Below, piece by piece: positions 1 through 10,670 of a stretch of DNA of 64,000 bases. Source of the stretch: Zunongwangia pacifica (GTDB lineage Bacteria > Bacteroidota > Bacteroidia > Flavobacteriales > Flavobacteriaceae); contig NZ_JAKHSK010000017.1 in NCBI RefSeq assembly GCF_023499215.1, forward strand, positions 1 through 64,000, read 5' to 3'. Both the position numbers and the translations under genes were made by a program. The notes below the pieces were generated by a model. It had not been told where the DNA came from. It did not search any database and saw nothing but the letters and a program-made list of their open reading frames with translations. Each line of letters begins with the position of its first letter. Positions within the stretch are counted from its first letter, which is position 1.

Positions 1-146
1 TGATATCACTTTCTATTATATCTTTGCACAGTACGATGTACATGGCTGTGTGATTTTTTTGTTTGGCAACACAAATATCCACAGCCTATTTTTTTCTCTC
101 AAAAAAAGTTTAGATCACTTCTTTAAAAAATACGGTTAAAATATTG
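1..146. other. gene-free left edge
   Basis: No open frame is supported here. This is AT-rich DNA just downstream of the phosphatase gene, which ends at 147 on the minus strand. I see no convincing hairpin terminator. A TATCTTTG string at 19-26 resembles a Bacteroidota -7 element but has no visible -33 element or downstream gene on the plus strand. Confidence 0.5.
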
Positions 147-1718
147 CTATTGATGTTCTATTTGATATATCCTTACTTTTTTTCCGGTCATTTTTTCTAA
201 TAAATCGGTTTTACGGAGTACCCCCCATATTTCTAGTTCAGGATCGCTATAGGTGCTTATAAGCAAGTTTATTTTCCCCTTAGTATTGTCAATTTCTAAT
301 TTCTGTACGTTTTGATAATGACTTCTATCCAATCCATCGGCAACCCTTATGATTGCAGAAAGCTTTTTAACTTTACGACGTAATTTTTTACTCAGTTCTT
401 TATAGGGTTTATGGCGTTTATGAGGTGTCGATTTGCGATGATATCGCGCTACGTTGGCCATAATATTAATCTCATCTTCACTGAAACCTAACAAATCTGA
501 ATATTTTATAAGATATAAGGCATGTTTATGGTGTTTTCGATACGAAATATAATAACCAATATCATGCATCAAACTTGCGTATTCCAGCAGTTCCCTGTCC
601 TGCTCATCCAAATTCATCTCTTCCTTGAATTCATCAAAAATTTGTAGGGCAAAATTGGCTACATGCATAGAATGGGCTTTAGCCCAATTGCATTTTCGTA
701 ACAATTCATAAACGCTTCTTTGGCGTGGATTTTCAAAATTCGCAACAAGGTCTAGATGAAGTTCTTCTTTCTTATTGTTAATATAATTGATGATCATGCC
801 CTCCCTAAGCGCCCCTTCAGATATTTTAATTTCTTCTATTGAACATTCTTCAATAAGAAATTTTAATAACAAAACACCGGGATTGATAATATCGACCCGC
901 TTTCCTTCTAACTTCTTCTCTTTCAGCCTCCCTTTCTTGTCAAGCTTTATAAATTCATGATAAAAATCAATATAAGCCTCTTTCTTAAAAGTAAGTTCAT
1001 TAAGGGTTCTTGCCGCTGTTATATCATTTCGTCCCGCCACCATCTCGGCAATATTTTCCATAGTTCCCGAAGAACCAATAATAGTTTTCACTTCATGCTG
1101 TTTAGCCAATTTTATAACGTCAGCTAACTTATCTTCATAATGGCTTTCTAATGATTTAATAGTGTCTTTTTTAATAGGATCTGAATCGACAAAAGTCGCT
1201 GCCATTCTTGCTACACCAAGCTTCAAACTATTATAATACACAAACTCTTCTCGATTACCAATAATAAACTCAACACTACCACCACCAATATCGATCATCA
1301 ATACCATCTCATCCTCAATAACAACACTATGCTTTATAGCAAGTCCTATCATTTCAGCTTCCATTTTACCAGATATCGCCCTAACTCTAATTCCTACTTC
1401 ATCTATAACTTCTTTAATAAAATCACCTCCATTCTTCGCTTCTCTAATCGCACTTGTGGCGTAGGCCAGAATTTGCTCTACGTTATGGCTTTCACATAAA
1501 AATTTGATTCTTTTTAAGGCTTCAAGGCCACGATCCATCGCTTGCCTGCTCAACCGATCTTCCATCCCCTTTTCAGCAAGACTTACCATTTCTTTTAATT
1601 TATTAACGGTACGAAAGCTACCATCAGGGTATATATCTACGAGTACTGCATGAAAGGAATTTGTTCCAAGATCTATAGCAGCTATTCTTTTAGCAGGTTG
1701 AGATTGTGGTGTTGTCAT
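147..1718 (-). CDS. ppx: Ppx/GppA family phosphatase
   Basis: A 523-residue ASKHA-fold phosphohydrolase expected to degrade inorganic polyphosphate or pppGpp in the cytoplasm. Visible motifs are the phosphate-binding AIDLGTNSFH near residues 14-23, the second glycine-rich loop DIGGGSVEF near 143-151 and GSSGT near 217. The C-terminal third carries an HD-type helical domain (HSMHVANFA, then LMHDIGYY near 380-390), the long architecture seen in Ppx/GppA enzymes rather than the short 300-residue form. Start is the ATG at 1718. The gene lies downstream of the DUF3467 gene on the same strand, but a hairpin terminator separates them, so it probably has its own promoter; I could not find a TAnnTTTG match. 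Exopolyphosphatase and pppGpp phosphatase activities cannot be told apart from sequence, so the symbol is provisional. Confidence 0.85.
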   Translation of the reverse strand: MTTPQSQPAKRIAAIDLGTNSFHAVLVDIYPDGSFRTVNKLKEMVSLAEKGMEDRLSRQAMDRGLEALKRIKFLCESHNVEQILAYATSAIREAKNGGDFIKEVIDEVGIRVRAISGKMEAEMIGLAIKHSVVIEDEMVLMIDIGGGSVEFIIGNREEFVYYNSLKLGVARMAATFVDSDPIKKDTIKSLESHYEDKLADVIKLAKQHEVKTIIGSSGTMENIAEMVAGRNDITAARTLNELTFKKEAYIDFYHEFIKLDKKGRLKEKKLEGKRVDIINPGVLLLKFLIEECSIEEIKISEGALREGMIINYINNKKEELHLDLVANFENPRQRSVYELLRKCNWAKAHSMHVANFALQIFDEFKEEMNLDEQDRELLEYASLMHDIGYYISYRKHHKHALYLIKYSDLLGFSEDEINIMANVARYHRKSTPHKRHKPYKELSKKLRRKVKKLSAIIRVADGLDRSHYQNVQKLEIDNTKGKINLLISTYSDPELEIWGVLRKTDLLEKMTGKKVRIYQIEHQ

Positions 1719-1788
1719 ATATTATTTTTATGCCAATAAGTTATCCCATGTTAGTTAAACCTAAAGGTAATCAATTATTAGTTGGAAA

Positions 1789-1817
1789 AGAAAAACCCAC
1801 AGTTCTCACTGTGGGTT
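1789..1817 (-). terminator. rho-independent terminator of the DUF3467 gene
   Basis: Perfect 10-bp stem AACCCACAGT / ACTGTGGGTT (1794-1803 with 1808-1817) and a 4-nt loop, followed on the minus strand by TTTTTC. It lies 20 nt past the DUF3467 stop codon. Its stem-loop closely resembles the terminator at 6232-6266. Confidence 0.85.
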
Positions 1818-1837
1818 CGTATGGTAAAGATTTTGTT

Positions 1838-2152
1838 TTAAGCCTGTCCTGTAGGACCAAAATTCATAGGAATTGGCGTTTTTTCATAATCTTTTATTTC
1901 ACCGTGTTGCTTTTCAAAACGTTCTACGTTGTCTGCCAAAGCTTTTAAAAAACGTTTTGCGTGTTGTGGCGTAAGGATAATCCTGCTTTTCACTTTACTT
2001 TTTGGTTTACCTGGCATGATATTCACAAAATCTACTACAAATTCTGAAATAGAATGGTTAATAATCGCTAGGTTAGAATAGGTTCCTTCAGCAACCGCTT
2101 CATCTAATTCTATATTAATCTGGCCTTGTTTTGGCTTGTTTTCGTCACTCAT
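1838..2152 (-). CDS. DUF3467 domain-containing protein
   Basis: A 104-residue protein that reads as a DUF3467 member, a small family common in Bacteroidota with no established function. Supporting features are an acidic start (QINIELDEAVAEGTYSNLA), a central FVVDFVNIMPGKPKSKVKSR stretch, and a helix containing LTPQHAKRFLKALADNVERF. There is no signal peptide or membrane segment, so it is probably cytosolic. It is monocistronic, with a terminator straight after it and a divergent helicase gene upstream. The start is the ATG at 2152, with no Shine-Dalgarno sequence. Confidence 0.8.
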   Translation of the reverse strand: MSDENKPKQGQINIELDEAVAEGTYSNLAIINHSISEFVVDFVNIMPGKPKSKVKSRIILTPQHAKRFLKALADNVERFEKQHGEIKDYEKTPIPMNFGPTGQA

Positions 2153-2391
2153 TATTTATAAAATTATACGTTCTTACGCAAGATATTTACGCAATGACTT
2201 GATTTTAGAATTCTTTAAGAAAAACTAAATTACGAAAAATACCTTGAAACCATTTTACTTTTTGTTTTTTATGTTCAATAAGCCTTATTAAATTTAGCCG
2301 ATTAAAGATTTCATTAAAGTGAACTACCTTGGGGTTAAACCCTTTGGCGGTGCCAATAAACAAGTCTCGATTAAAAAGGAACCACATAAAT

Positions 2392-5300
2392 ATGAAACTG
2401 CATTTTAAACCTTTCCAAACTTTTATCAATAATAATACTACCCAAAAAACAAGAAGCAGGTACGCAGATTCTTTAATCGTTTCATTAGAATGCGCTGAAT
2501 TCGAGATTAAGGCGAAAGTTTTGGGTTCCCGACAATATAACGTTTCTATACAATTTGATCACAATCAGGTAATTGCTGCCAAATGTTCTTGTCCATACGA
2601 CCAGAGTGGTTTTTGTAAGCATATTGCGCATGTTTTGGTAGAAGCCGATAGACAAGTTGAGCAAGAATTTCATTTACCAGAAATTAGACCATCACACTCC
2701 CCAATAAATATAAAAAAACAGGGGAAAACATATATACTTAAAAATCAACATATACTAAAATTAGATGCTACAACTATAAAAAATATATCTAAAAAAACCG
2801 GCCAAGCCTCATGGCAAAACTCATTAGAAATTATTGATGCACAAATATTTAATAATAAATTCATAGCCAATATTAACTATTCTTACTTTAAAAAGTTTAG
2901 CCTGAATATTATTCAGGATACCAATAATCTATATTTGGAATGCAGTTGCAAAAATGGATCTTCTACATTAATCTGTGAGCACCTTCGCACTTTACTGTTA
3001 AGTATAATTAATCAGGAAACATTTCAACTTCCTTTTAATCCAGAGCTTCGCTTTAAACATCTAAAAGATCAGGCAGATGCGCAGGGATTAGGGAACGTAG
3101 AAAATCTAGACGATTTCTATCAAATTTCTATTGCTTTCGACAGGCTATATTTCAAGCCAAAATATAATTTTTTATCGCTCTCACCTTCAGAACTTTCGAA
3201 GTTAAAAAAAGAAATGATTTCTGATTTTCAGATTCCTAAACCTAGGAGTGTTCAACCTAAAATGGAATTTATATTAGCGGAAAATTATATGAATTATGGA
3301 TTTAAATTTCGGTTAATGGTAGCTCAATTAGCAAAAACGGGTAAGATGAAATCTCCTGTAGAGCAGGTAAATTTGAAAGAAAAATCTAAAGGTCTTTCTA
3401 CCCCTGAAGAATTTTTATTTATGACCATGCTTTTTGAACAAGAAGAAGAGCTTTCTTTTAATGACCACTTGGCCATTCTTAAAAATCCATTACAATTACC
3501 TTTTTATTATTACGAATCAAGCTGGCGTGAAGAAAAGATAACACCTGCCAAAATAAAACCCATTCAGTTTTTTATTATCGATCTTAAAAGCACAGTGATT
3601 GTTACTCAAAAAAATGATTTCTACTTAATAAAATTAAAAATCACCATAGATGGCAAAAACTATTATTCTGCCGATTTAAAACAAATAGAGTGCTATATCT
3701 GTTTAGGGGATAATTTTTATTTTCTAAAAGAGCCTTTGCTTAAAAAGTTATTCAGTTTTTTTAGTAAATATCAACATGATATTTTTTTACCAGCACATAA
3801 ATTCGCCGATTTTAAAAAAGAATTCCTGGATCCTCTAGAGCATGCAATAAACGTAGAATATAGTTTCATAAAAAAAGCCCCTAAAAAATTGATCCAACAG
3901 CAGGCATTGGATCAGGTCACCGAACAAAAAATATATCTTTCTGAATCTGATGACTATATACTTATCACTCCGGTAATTTGCTACGGTGAAATAGAAGCTT
4001 CAGTTTTATCCAGACAAAATATTTACGCTGAAGATGATAAAGGGAAAATGTATGTGATCGACAGGGATGAAAAAGCAGAACATAGATTTAAGCGTAATAT
4101 ACAGGAGCAACACCATACTTTTGAAGAGAATCCTCCAACAAGTTTCTATTATTTACATAAGCAGGAATTTTTAGAAGAGGGATGGTTTATCGATGCTTTT
4201 GAGGCATGGCGCGAGCACGGGTACACCATCATGGGATTTAAGCAGTTAAAAAACAATAATTTAAACCCTCATAAAATAAAAGTAAGATCTTCGGTAACCT
4301 CTGGTATCGATTGGTTTAATATTCATACCGATATTGCTTTTGGGGATCAAAAAGTGAGCCTTAAAGAAATTAGGAAGTCGCTGGTTAATAAAAATAGGTT
4401 TGTATTGCTGGGCGATGGAACAAAGGGATTTTTACCTAACGAATGGATCGAAAAGTTTAGCCGATATTTTAGATCGGGAGAAATAAAAGCAGATTCCATA
4501 CGCTCCCATAAATCACAGTTTACATTTGTCGATGATTTGTTCGAAAAAGAAATTCTTTCTTCAGAAGTAAAAACCGAATTGGAGAGTTATCGTGAAAAGT
4601 TAGCTAATTTTAATTCTATAAGAAATGTAAAAACACCAAAAAAATTAAAAACTACCTTACGGGATTACCAAAAAGAAGGTTTAAACTGGTTAAACTTTTT
4701 GGATGAATTTGGATTTGGGGGTTGCCTGGCCGATGATATGGGATTAGGGAAAACCGTCCAGATCCTCGCGTATTTTCTCTCCCAATTAGATAAAGGGTAC
4801 ACAGCGCCAAATCTGGTAGTGGTTCCCACTTCACTATTGCATAATTGGGAAACAGAAATAGGAAAATTCGCTCCAGAAATCAAGTACACAATAGTGTATG
4901 GGATTAACCGTAATACTAAAGAGATTGTTTTTGATAATTATGACCTTATTATCACCTCTTATGGTATTATGCTAAAAGACATAGAAATTTTAGAGAAAAT
5001 TAATTTTAATGTTATCGTACTAGACGAATCCCAGGCGATAAAAAACCCCGCTTCAAAACGTTATAAAGCAGCAAGGCTTTTAAAAGCCAGACAGCGTATT
5101 GTGACTACCGGCACACCCGTAGAGAACAACACATTCGATTTATACGCTCAACTTTCTTTCGCTATGCCGGGATTATTTGGTAGTGCACGGCAATTTACGG
5201 CAGATTATTCCACACCTATAGACAAATTTCAGGATGAAGCCCGCGCAAAAGAACTTCAGCAAAAAATAAAACCATTTATTTTAAGGCGCACCAAAAAGGA

Positions 5301-6033
5301 AGTTGCTACCGAACTACCGGAAAAAACAGAAATGGTCATTTATTGTGATATGGGAAAAGAACAACGCCGTGTTTACGATAGCTACAAAAAAGAATTTCAG
5401 AACTATCTGGAAGGTAAGAATGATGAGGATTTAAAGAATTCCAGTATGCATATTTTACAGGGATTAACAAAATTACGCCAGATTTGTAACAGTCCGGCCC
5501 TACTTTCTGATCATGAATATTATGGCGAAGAATCTGCAAAACTGGAAGAAATTGTAGATCAGGTACTAAAACTGCACAAAGAGCATAAAATACTTATTTT
5601 TTCCCAGTTTGTGGGAATGCTGAACCTTATAAGGGAACGTCTGAATAAGGAAAAAATTAAATCCGCATATTTAACTGGACAGACCACGAAACGCCAGGCA
5701 GAAGTTGCCGCTTTTCAGGAAGATGAAGAAGTCAGGATATTTCTTATTAGCCTAAAAGCCGGTGGAACAGGACTAAATTTAACCGAAGCAGAATATGTTT
5801 TTATCGTAGATCCGTGGTGGAACCCGGCAGTAGAAAATCAGGCGATTGACAGGGCTTACCGAATTGGACAAATCAATAAAGTAATTGCGCTGCGTATGAT
5901 TTGCACAAATAGTATAGAAGAAAAAATACTAGAATTACAAGATCGTAAAAGGAAGTTAGCCGAGGATATTATCCATACGGACTCCGGTTTCTTTAAACAA
6001 CTAAACAAAACCGATTTAATGAATCTTGTGTAA
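2392..6033 (+). CDS. SWIM-zinc-finger SNF2-family helicase
   Basis: A 1213-residue superfamily 2 DNA translocase. The N-terminal region carries two SWIM-type zinc motifs: C65xC67-x7-C75xH77 and C184xC186-x8-C195xH197. A long middle region of unknown role follows. The C-terminal ~430 residues hold the SNF2 motor: Walker A DDMGLGKT near 782, motif II as DESQ near 877, TTGTPVENN, and motifs V/VI SLKAGGTGLNL ... AIDRAYRIGQ near 1150. It is probably an ATP-dependent DNA remodeler or repair factor; its substrate is unknown. I chose the ATG at 2392 over a TTG 63 nt upstream because MKLHFKPFQTF begins the conserved fold and a weak AAGGA precedes it. It is transcribed divergently from DUF3467 and converges on rpoC at a shared terminator. 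Confidence 0.88.
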   Translation: MKLHFKPFQTFINNNTTQKTRSRYADSLIVSLECAEFEIKAKVLGSRQYNVSIQFDHNQVIAAKCSCPYDQSGFCKHIAHVLVEADRQVEQEFHLPEIRPSHSPINIKKQGKTYILKNQHILKLDATTIKNISKKTGQASWQNSLEIIDAQIFNNKFIANINYSYFKKFSLNIIQDTNNLYLECSCKNGSSTLICEHLRTLLLSIINQETFQLPFNPELRFKHLKDQADAQGLGNVENLDDFYQISIAFDRLYFKPKYNFLSLSPSELSKLKKEMISDFQIPKPRSVQPKMEFILAENYMNYGFKFRLMVAQLAKTGKMKSPVEQVNLKEKSKGLSTPEEFLFMTMLFEQEEELSFNDHLAILKNPLQLPFYYYESSWREEKITPAKIKPIQFFIIDLKSTVIVTQKNDFYLIKLKITIDGKNYYSADLKQIECYICLGDNFYFLKEPLLKKLFSFFSKYQHDIFLPAHKFADFKKEFLDPLEHAINVEYSFIKKAPKKLIQQQALDQVTEQKIYLSESDDYILITPVICYGEIEASVLSRQNIYAEDDKGKMYVIDRDEKAEHRFKRNIQEQHHTFEENPPTSFYYLHKQEFLEEGWFIDAFEAWREHGYTIMGFKQLKNNNLNPHKIKVRSSVTSGIDWFNIHTDIAFGDQKVSLKEIRKSLVNKNRFVLLGDGTKGFLPNEWIEKFSRYFRSGEIKADSIRSHKSQFTFVDDLFEKEILSSEVKTELESYREKLANFNSIRNVKTPKKLKTTLRDYQKEGLNWLNFLDEFGFGGCLADDMGLGKTVQILAYFLSQLDKGYTAPNLVVVPTSLLHNWETEIGKFAPEIKYTIVYGINRNTKEIVFDNYDLIITSYGIMLKDIEILEKINFNVIVLDESQAIKNPASKRYKAARLLKARQRIVTTGTPVENNTFDLYAQLSFAMPGLFGSARQFTADYSTPIDKFQDEARAKELQQKIKPFILRRTKKEVATELPEKTEMVIYCDMGKEQRRVYDSYKKEFQNYLEGKNDEDLKNSSMHILQGLTKLRQICNSPALLSDHEYYGEESAKLEEIVDQVLKLHKEHKILIFSQFVGMLNLIRERLNKEKIKSAYLTGQTTKRQAEVAAFQEDEEVRIFLISLKAGGTGLNLTEAEYVFIVDPWWNPAVENQAIDRAYRIGQINKVIALRMICTNSIEEKILELQDRKRKLAEDIIHTDSGFFKQLNKTDLMNLV

Positions 6034-6231
6034 TTTACCTCAAAAATCAACATATTGAGGTGTTCTAAGCTCCCTATAAAGATAATTTTCGTCTATCATA
6101 ACTTCTTTTCAGGTTCTACTATAAATGATTAATCAGTATGATGAACTTCCAAATGAATTTAGAATGATGATTTTAAAAATTTTTAAACAATCTCTACCTA
6201 ATTCAATGTGTTTCATCTGGTTATTAAAAAC
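6034..6231. other. spacer between helicase and rpoC
   Basis: Gene-free DNA between the convergent helicase and rpoC genes. A weak 7-bp inverted repeat ACCTCAA/TTGAGGT (6037-6043 with 6055-6061) lies just after the helicase stop, without a U-tract. The strong terminator is further right at 6232-6266. The small open frame that spans the terminator is not a gene. Confidence 0.6.
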
Positions 6232-6266
6232 AAAAAACCTCACAGTTTCTACTGTGAGGTTTTTTT
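6232..6266. terminator. bidirectional rho-independent terminator
   Basis: Perfect stem ACCTCACAGT / ACTGTGAGGT (6237-6246 with 6251-6260), TTCT loop, flanked by an A-run on the left and a T-run on the right, so it can stop both the helicase transcript and the rpoBC transcript that converge here. Confidence 0.9.
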
Positions 6267-6293
6267 ATAAAGAAATGAGTGATTTCTTTGTTT

Positions 6294-9200
6294 TTAATTA
6301 TAATTAACTTCCTGCTTTTTCTCTAGCATTTCGTCAAATTCTTCTTTAGAACCAACAATGATGCTATCATATTTACGCATACCTGTACCTGCCGGGATTC
6401 TATGTCCTACAATTACATTTTCCTTAAGTCCTTCTAAAGAATCGATCTTACCGCTTACAGCAGCTTCGTTCAATACCTTAGTAGTTTCCTGGAATGATGC
6501 CGCAGAAATAAACGACTTGGTTTGAAGTGATGCTCTGGTAATACCCTGAAGAACCGGAGTTGCAGTTGCTGCAACAACGTCTCTTGCTGAAGCCAGGTTC
6601 TTGTCTTCTCTACGAAGCTGAGAGTTTTCGTCTCTTAGCTCTCTTAGCGATACAATTTGTCCTGGTTTTAGGTTTTCTGAATCACCTGCATCTTCAATTA
6701 CTTTCATTCCAAAGATCTTATCGTTTTCTTCAATAAAGTCTGATTTATGAACTAATTGGTTTTCTAAGAAGATAGTATCTCCTGGATCAACGATTCTTAC
6801 TTTACGCATCATCTGACGTACTACTACCTCAAAGTGCTTATCGTTAATCTTCACCCCTTGTAGTCGATAAACTTCCTGTACTTCGTTTACAAGATACTGT
6901 TGTACTGCATTTGGCCCTTTAATGTTAAGGATATCCTCTGGAGTTATAGATCCGTCAGAAAGTGGCATACCTGCACGAACATAATCATTTTCCTGTACTA
7001 AGATCTGGTTAGAAAGTTTTACTAAATACTTCTTAATCTCTCCAAATTTAGACTCAACGATAATTTCGCGGTTTCCACGTTTTATTTTACCAAATGAAAC
7101 AACACCATCAATTTCTGAAACTACAGCCGGGTTAGATGGGTTACGTGCCTCAAAAAGCTCGGTTACCCTTGGAAGACCACCGGTAATATCACCTGCTTTA
7201 GATGATTTACGAGGAATCTTCACTAAAATTTTACCAACACCAATTTTTTCAGCATTATCTACCATAAGGTGGGCACCTACCGGTAAGTTGTAAGAACGAA
7301 TAACTTCATCTTTCTTACCTAAAATATGCAAGGTTGGGATAAGCTTTTTATTACGGGATTCAGAAATTACTTTTTCCTGGAATCCTGTTTGCTCATCGAT
7401 CTCCACCTGATAAGTAACTCCTTGTTCTACATTCTCATATTTGATCTTACCAGCAAACTCAGAGATAATCACACCGTTATAAGGATCCCACTGACATACG
7501 GTAGTTCCCTTTGCAATTTCTACCCCATCTTCGATAAAGATTTCAGAACCGTAAGGAATATTGTTTGTACTTAAAACAACACCTGTTTTCTTGTCCTTAA
7601 CCTTAATCTCTGCCGTACGGGAAATTACGATATCTGATGTACTACCATCTGGAGCTTCTCCTTTAACAACTTTAAGATCATCAATTTCAGCAATACCATC
7701 AAACTTAGTGATCAGTTTGTTTTCTTCTGAAATGTTTCCTGCAATACCCCCAACGTGGAAGGTACGTAGCGTAAGCTGTGTACCAGGCTCCCCAATAGAT
7801 TGAGCAGCAACTACACCTACAGCTTCCCCTCTTTGAACAAGTTTATTCGTTGCAAGGTTACGACCATAACATTTTACACAAATACCCTTTTTCGCTTCAC
7901 AGGTAAGTGGTGAACGCACCTCTACACTTTCGATTGGTGCATTTTCTATAATTTCAACGATCTCTTCAGTAATCTCTGCCCCAGCTTCAACGATTAGGTC
8001 GTCTGTAGTTGGGTTATATACATCATTTAAAGAAATACGTCCTAATATTCTTTCTCCAAGAGATTCTACAATCTCTTCGTTCTTTTTAAGTGGTTTAACT
8101 TCTACCCCTCTTAACGTTCCACAGTCTTCTTCGTTTACGATAACGTCCTGAGAAACATCTACCAAACGACGAGTTAAGTAACCCGCATCTGCTGTTTTAA
8201 GTGCGGTATCGGCAAGACCTTTACGAGCACCGTGAGTAGAGATAAAGTATTCCAGAATCGAAAGACCTTCTTTAAAGTTAGAAAGAATTGGGTTTTCGAT
8301 AATTTCACCTCCACCAGAGTTCGATTTCTTAGGTTTTGCCATAAGACCACGCATACCGGTAAGCTGACGAATCTGCTCTTTAGATCCACGAGCTCCAGAA
8401 TCAAGCATCATGAATACCGAGTTAAATCCTTGCTTATCTTCACGAATTCGCTTCATCGCTAATTCAGTAAGACCGGCATTTGTAGAAGTCCAGATATCAA
8501 TTACCTGGTTATAACGTTCGTTATTGGTAATAAGACCCATGTTATAGTTACCAATAATACCTTCTACCTGCTCATTCGCTTCGTCGATCATCGTTTGTTT
8601 TTCAGCAGGGATAATAATATCACCTAAACTGAATGATAATCCACCACGGAACGCGAATCCATATCCAAGAGATTTAATCTTATCAAGGAATTCTGACGTT
8701 TCAGGAACACTGGTTAATTTAAGAATCTTACCAATAATCTCACGAAGTGATTTTTTAGTTAATACCTCATTAATATATCCTGCTACTTCTGGTACAGTTT
8801 CATTAAACAAAACTCTACCTACTGTAGATTCGATAATCTGGTAAACCAGTTTTCCTTCTTCGTTATAATCTTTAGCTCTAATTTTAATTGGAGCATTAAG
8901 ATCTACTTTCTTCTGGTTGTAAGCAATGACTACTTCTTCTGCCGAGTAGAACGTTAACCCTTCTCCCAATACAGGCTCTTCTTCAGTAGATCGCTTAAGT
9001 TTGGTCATATAATAAAGACCAAGTACCATATCCTGAGAAGGTACTGTAATTGGCGAACCATTCGCAGGGTTAAGAATATTGTGAGAAGCCAGCATTAATA
9101 ACTGAGCTTCTAAAATAGCCTCTGGCCCAAGTGGTAAATGCACCGCCATCTGATCCCCATCAAAATCGGCGTTAAAGGCCGTACATGCTAATGGGTGTAA

Positions 9201-10595
9201 TTGTATTGCTTTACCCTCGATAAGCTTTGGCTGGAATGCCTGGATACCAAGACGGTGAAGCGTAGGAGCACGGTTTAGTAATACAGGATGTCCTTTAAGA
9301 ACATTTTCTAAGATATCCCATACCACCGGCTCTTTTTTATCTATAATCTTTTTCGCAGATTTTACTGTTTTCACAATACCCCTTTCGATTAATTTTCTAA
9401 TCACGAAAGGCTTGTAAAGTTCTGCCGCCATATTCTTTGGAAGACCGCACTCAAACATTTTAAGTTCTGGTCCTACAACGATTACCGAACGTGCTGAATA
9501 ATCCACACGCTTACCAAGTAAGTTTTGACGGAAACGTCCCTGCTTACCTTTTAAAGAATCTGAAAGGGATTTAAGCGGACGATTAGAATCCGTTTTTACT
9601 GCAGACGATTTTCTTGTATTATCGAATAATGAATCTACAGATTCCTGAAGCATACGTTTTTCATTACGTAAAATCACTTCAGGAGCTTTAATTTCCATTA
9701 AACGCTTAAGACGGTTGTTACGAATAATTACCCTTCTATAAAGATCATTAAGATCTGAAGTAGCAAAACGACCACCATCTAAAGGTACAAGAGGTCTTAA
9801 TTCTGGTGGAATTACCGGGATAACTTTCATAATCATCCATTCTGGTAAATTCTCACGGTTTTTATTGGCATCACGAAGTGCTTCTACCACCTGAAGACGT
9901 TTTAAAGCCTCAGTTTTACGTTGTTTAGAAGTTTCGTTATTTGCTTTATGTCTTAATTCGTAAGAAAGTTCATTTAAGTCTATTCTTCTAAGAATTTCGA
10001 TAAGACATTCAGCTCCCATTTTAGCGATAAACTTGTTTGGATCGCTGTCTTCTAAATATTGATTTTCCTGAGGAAGTTCGTCTAAAATATTAAGATACTC
10101 TTCTTCAGTTAAGAAATCCATTTTCTTTAAAGGATCTCCATTCTCATTTTTTGCATTACCAGGCTGAATTACCACGTATCTTTCGTAGTAAATAATCATA
10201 TCTAATTTCTTAGATGGAAGACCAAGTAAATACCCTATTTTATTTGGTAAAGAACGGAAATACCAGATATGAGCTACAGGAACTACCAAATTGATGTGCC
10301 CAACACGGTCTCTACGAACTTTCTTTTCTGTTACCTCTACACCACAACGGTCACACACGATCCCTTTGTAACGTATTCTTTTGTATTTTCCACAAGCACA
10401 TTCGTAATCCTTCACAGGACCAAAAATACGCTCACAGAACAATCCGTCACGCTCAGGTTTGTGCGTACGATAATTGATAGTTTCCGGTTTAAGAACTTCG
10501 CCACGAGATTCTGCGAGGATAGACTCGGGAGAAGCTAAACCGATAGAGATTTGATTAAATCTCTGTACTGTATTCTTATCATTATTTCTAGCCAT
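6294..10595 (-). CDS. rpoC: RNA polymerase beta' subunit
   Basis: 1433 residues, the largest subunit of the core RNA polymerase. The catalytic magnesium-binding loop [15 protein letters not shown] is intact. The N-terminal zinc-binding module ([13 protein letters not shown] followed by CDRCGVEV) and the second zinc site ([15 protein letters not shown]) are both present. The bridge-helix and trigger-loop region is recognisable around [20 protein letters not shown]. Length fits Bacteroidota RpoC. It is the last gene of the ribosomal protein-RNA polymerase operon and ends at the bidirectional terminator. A GC-rich hairpin lies in the 75-bp gap between rpoB and this gene. Confidence 0.99.
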   Translation of the reverse strand: MARNNDKNTVQRFNQISIGLASPESILAESRGEVLKPETINYRTHKPERDGLFCERIFGPVKDYECACGKYKRIRYKGIVCDRCGVEVTEKKVRRDRVGHINLVVPVAHIWYFRSLPNKIGYLLGLPSKKLDMIIYYERYVVIQPGNAKNENGDPLKKMDFLTEEEYLNILDELPQENQYLEDSDPNKFIAKMGAECLIEILRRIDLNELSYELRHKANNETSKQRKTEALKRLQVVEALRDANKNRENLPEWMIMKVIPVIPPELRPLVPLDGGRFATSDLNDLYRRVIIRNNRLKRLMEIKAPEVILRNEKRMLQESVDSLFDNTRKSSAVKTDSNRPLKSLSDSLKGKQGRFRQNLLGKRVDYSARSVIVVGPELKMFECGLPKNMAAELYKPFVIRKLIERGIVKTVKSAKKIIDKKEPVVWDILENVLKGHPVLLNRAPTLHRLGIQAFQPKLIEGKAIQLHPLACTAFNADFDGDQMAVHLPLGPEAILEAQLLMLASHNILNPANGSPITVPSQDMVLGLYYMTKLKRSTEEEPVLGEGLTFYSAEEVVIAYNQKKVDLNAPIKIRAKDYNEEGKLVYQIIESTVGRVLFNETVPEVAGYINEVLTKKSLREIIGKILKLTSVPETSEFLDKIKSLGYGFAFRGGLSFSLGDIIIPAEKQTMIDEANEQVEGIIGNYNMGLITNNERYNQVIDIWTSTNAGLTELAMKRIREDKQGFNSVFMMLDSGARGSKEQIRQLTGMRGLMAKPKKSNSGGGEIIENPILSNFKEGLSILEYFISTHGARKGLADTALKTADAGYLTRRLVDVSQDVIVNEEDCGTLRGVEVKPLKKNEEIVESLGERILGRISLNDVYNPTTDDLIVEAGAEITEEIVEIIENAPIESVEVRSPLTCEAKKGICVKCYGRNLATNKLVQRGEAVGVVAAQSIGEPGTQLTLRTFHVGGIAGNISEENKLITKFDGIAEIDDLKVVKGEAPDGSTSDIVISRTAEIKVKDKKTGVVLSTNNIPYGSEIFIEDGVEIAKGTTVCQWDPYNGVIISEFAGKIKYENVEQGVTYQVEIDEQTGFQEKVISESRNKKLIPTLHILGKKDEVIRSYNLPVGAHLMVDNAEKIGVGKILVKIPRKSSKAGDITGGLPRVTELFEARNPSNPAVVSEIDGVVSFGKIKRGNREIIVESKFGEIKKYLVKLSNQILVQENDYVRAGMPLSDGSITPEDILNIKGPNAVQQYLVNEVQEVYRLQGVKINDKHFEVVVRQMMRKVRIVDPGDTIFLENQLVHKSDFIEENDKIFGMKVIEDAGDSENLKPGQIVSLRELRDENSQLRREDKNLASARDVVAATATPVLQGITRASLQTKSFISAASFQETTKVLNEAAVSGKIDSLEGLKENVIVGHRIPAGTGMRKYDSIIVGSKEEFDEMLEKKQEVNYN

Positions 10596-10635
10596 AATAA
10601 ATGCTGCTATCTAATTATTGTGAAAATACTGAAAA

Positions 10636-10660
10636 TTCGGAGCGGCTATACCGCTCCGAA
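10636..10660 (-). terminator. hairpin with short U-tract between rpoB and rpoC
   Basis: Perfect 10-bp stem TTCGGAGCGG / CCGCTCCGAA (10636-10645 with 10651-10660), 5-nt loop, followed on the minus strand by TTTTC. It has the look of a partial terminator or an RNA-processing site inside an operon whose genes are normally made in equal amounts. The hairpin is certain from sequence; its activity is inference. Confidence 0.55.
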
Positions 10661-10670
10661 AAACAGTGTT

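Noticed and set aside
19-26. TATCTTTG, resembling a -7 promoter element
   Set aside because: The -33 element would fall outside the window and no plus-strand gene follows for over 2 kb.
2205-2429. 74-codon minus-strand frame upstream of DUF3467
   Set aside because: It overlaps the helicase start and shows no recognisable features.
6125-6307. 60-codon plus-strand frame between the helicase and rpoC
   Set aside because: It passes through the bidirectional terminator and into the rpoC stop; composition is not protein-like.
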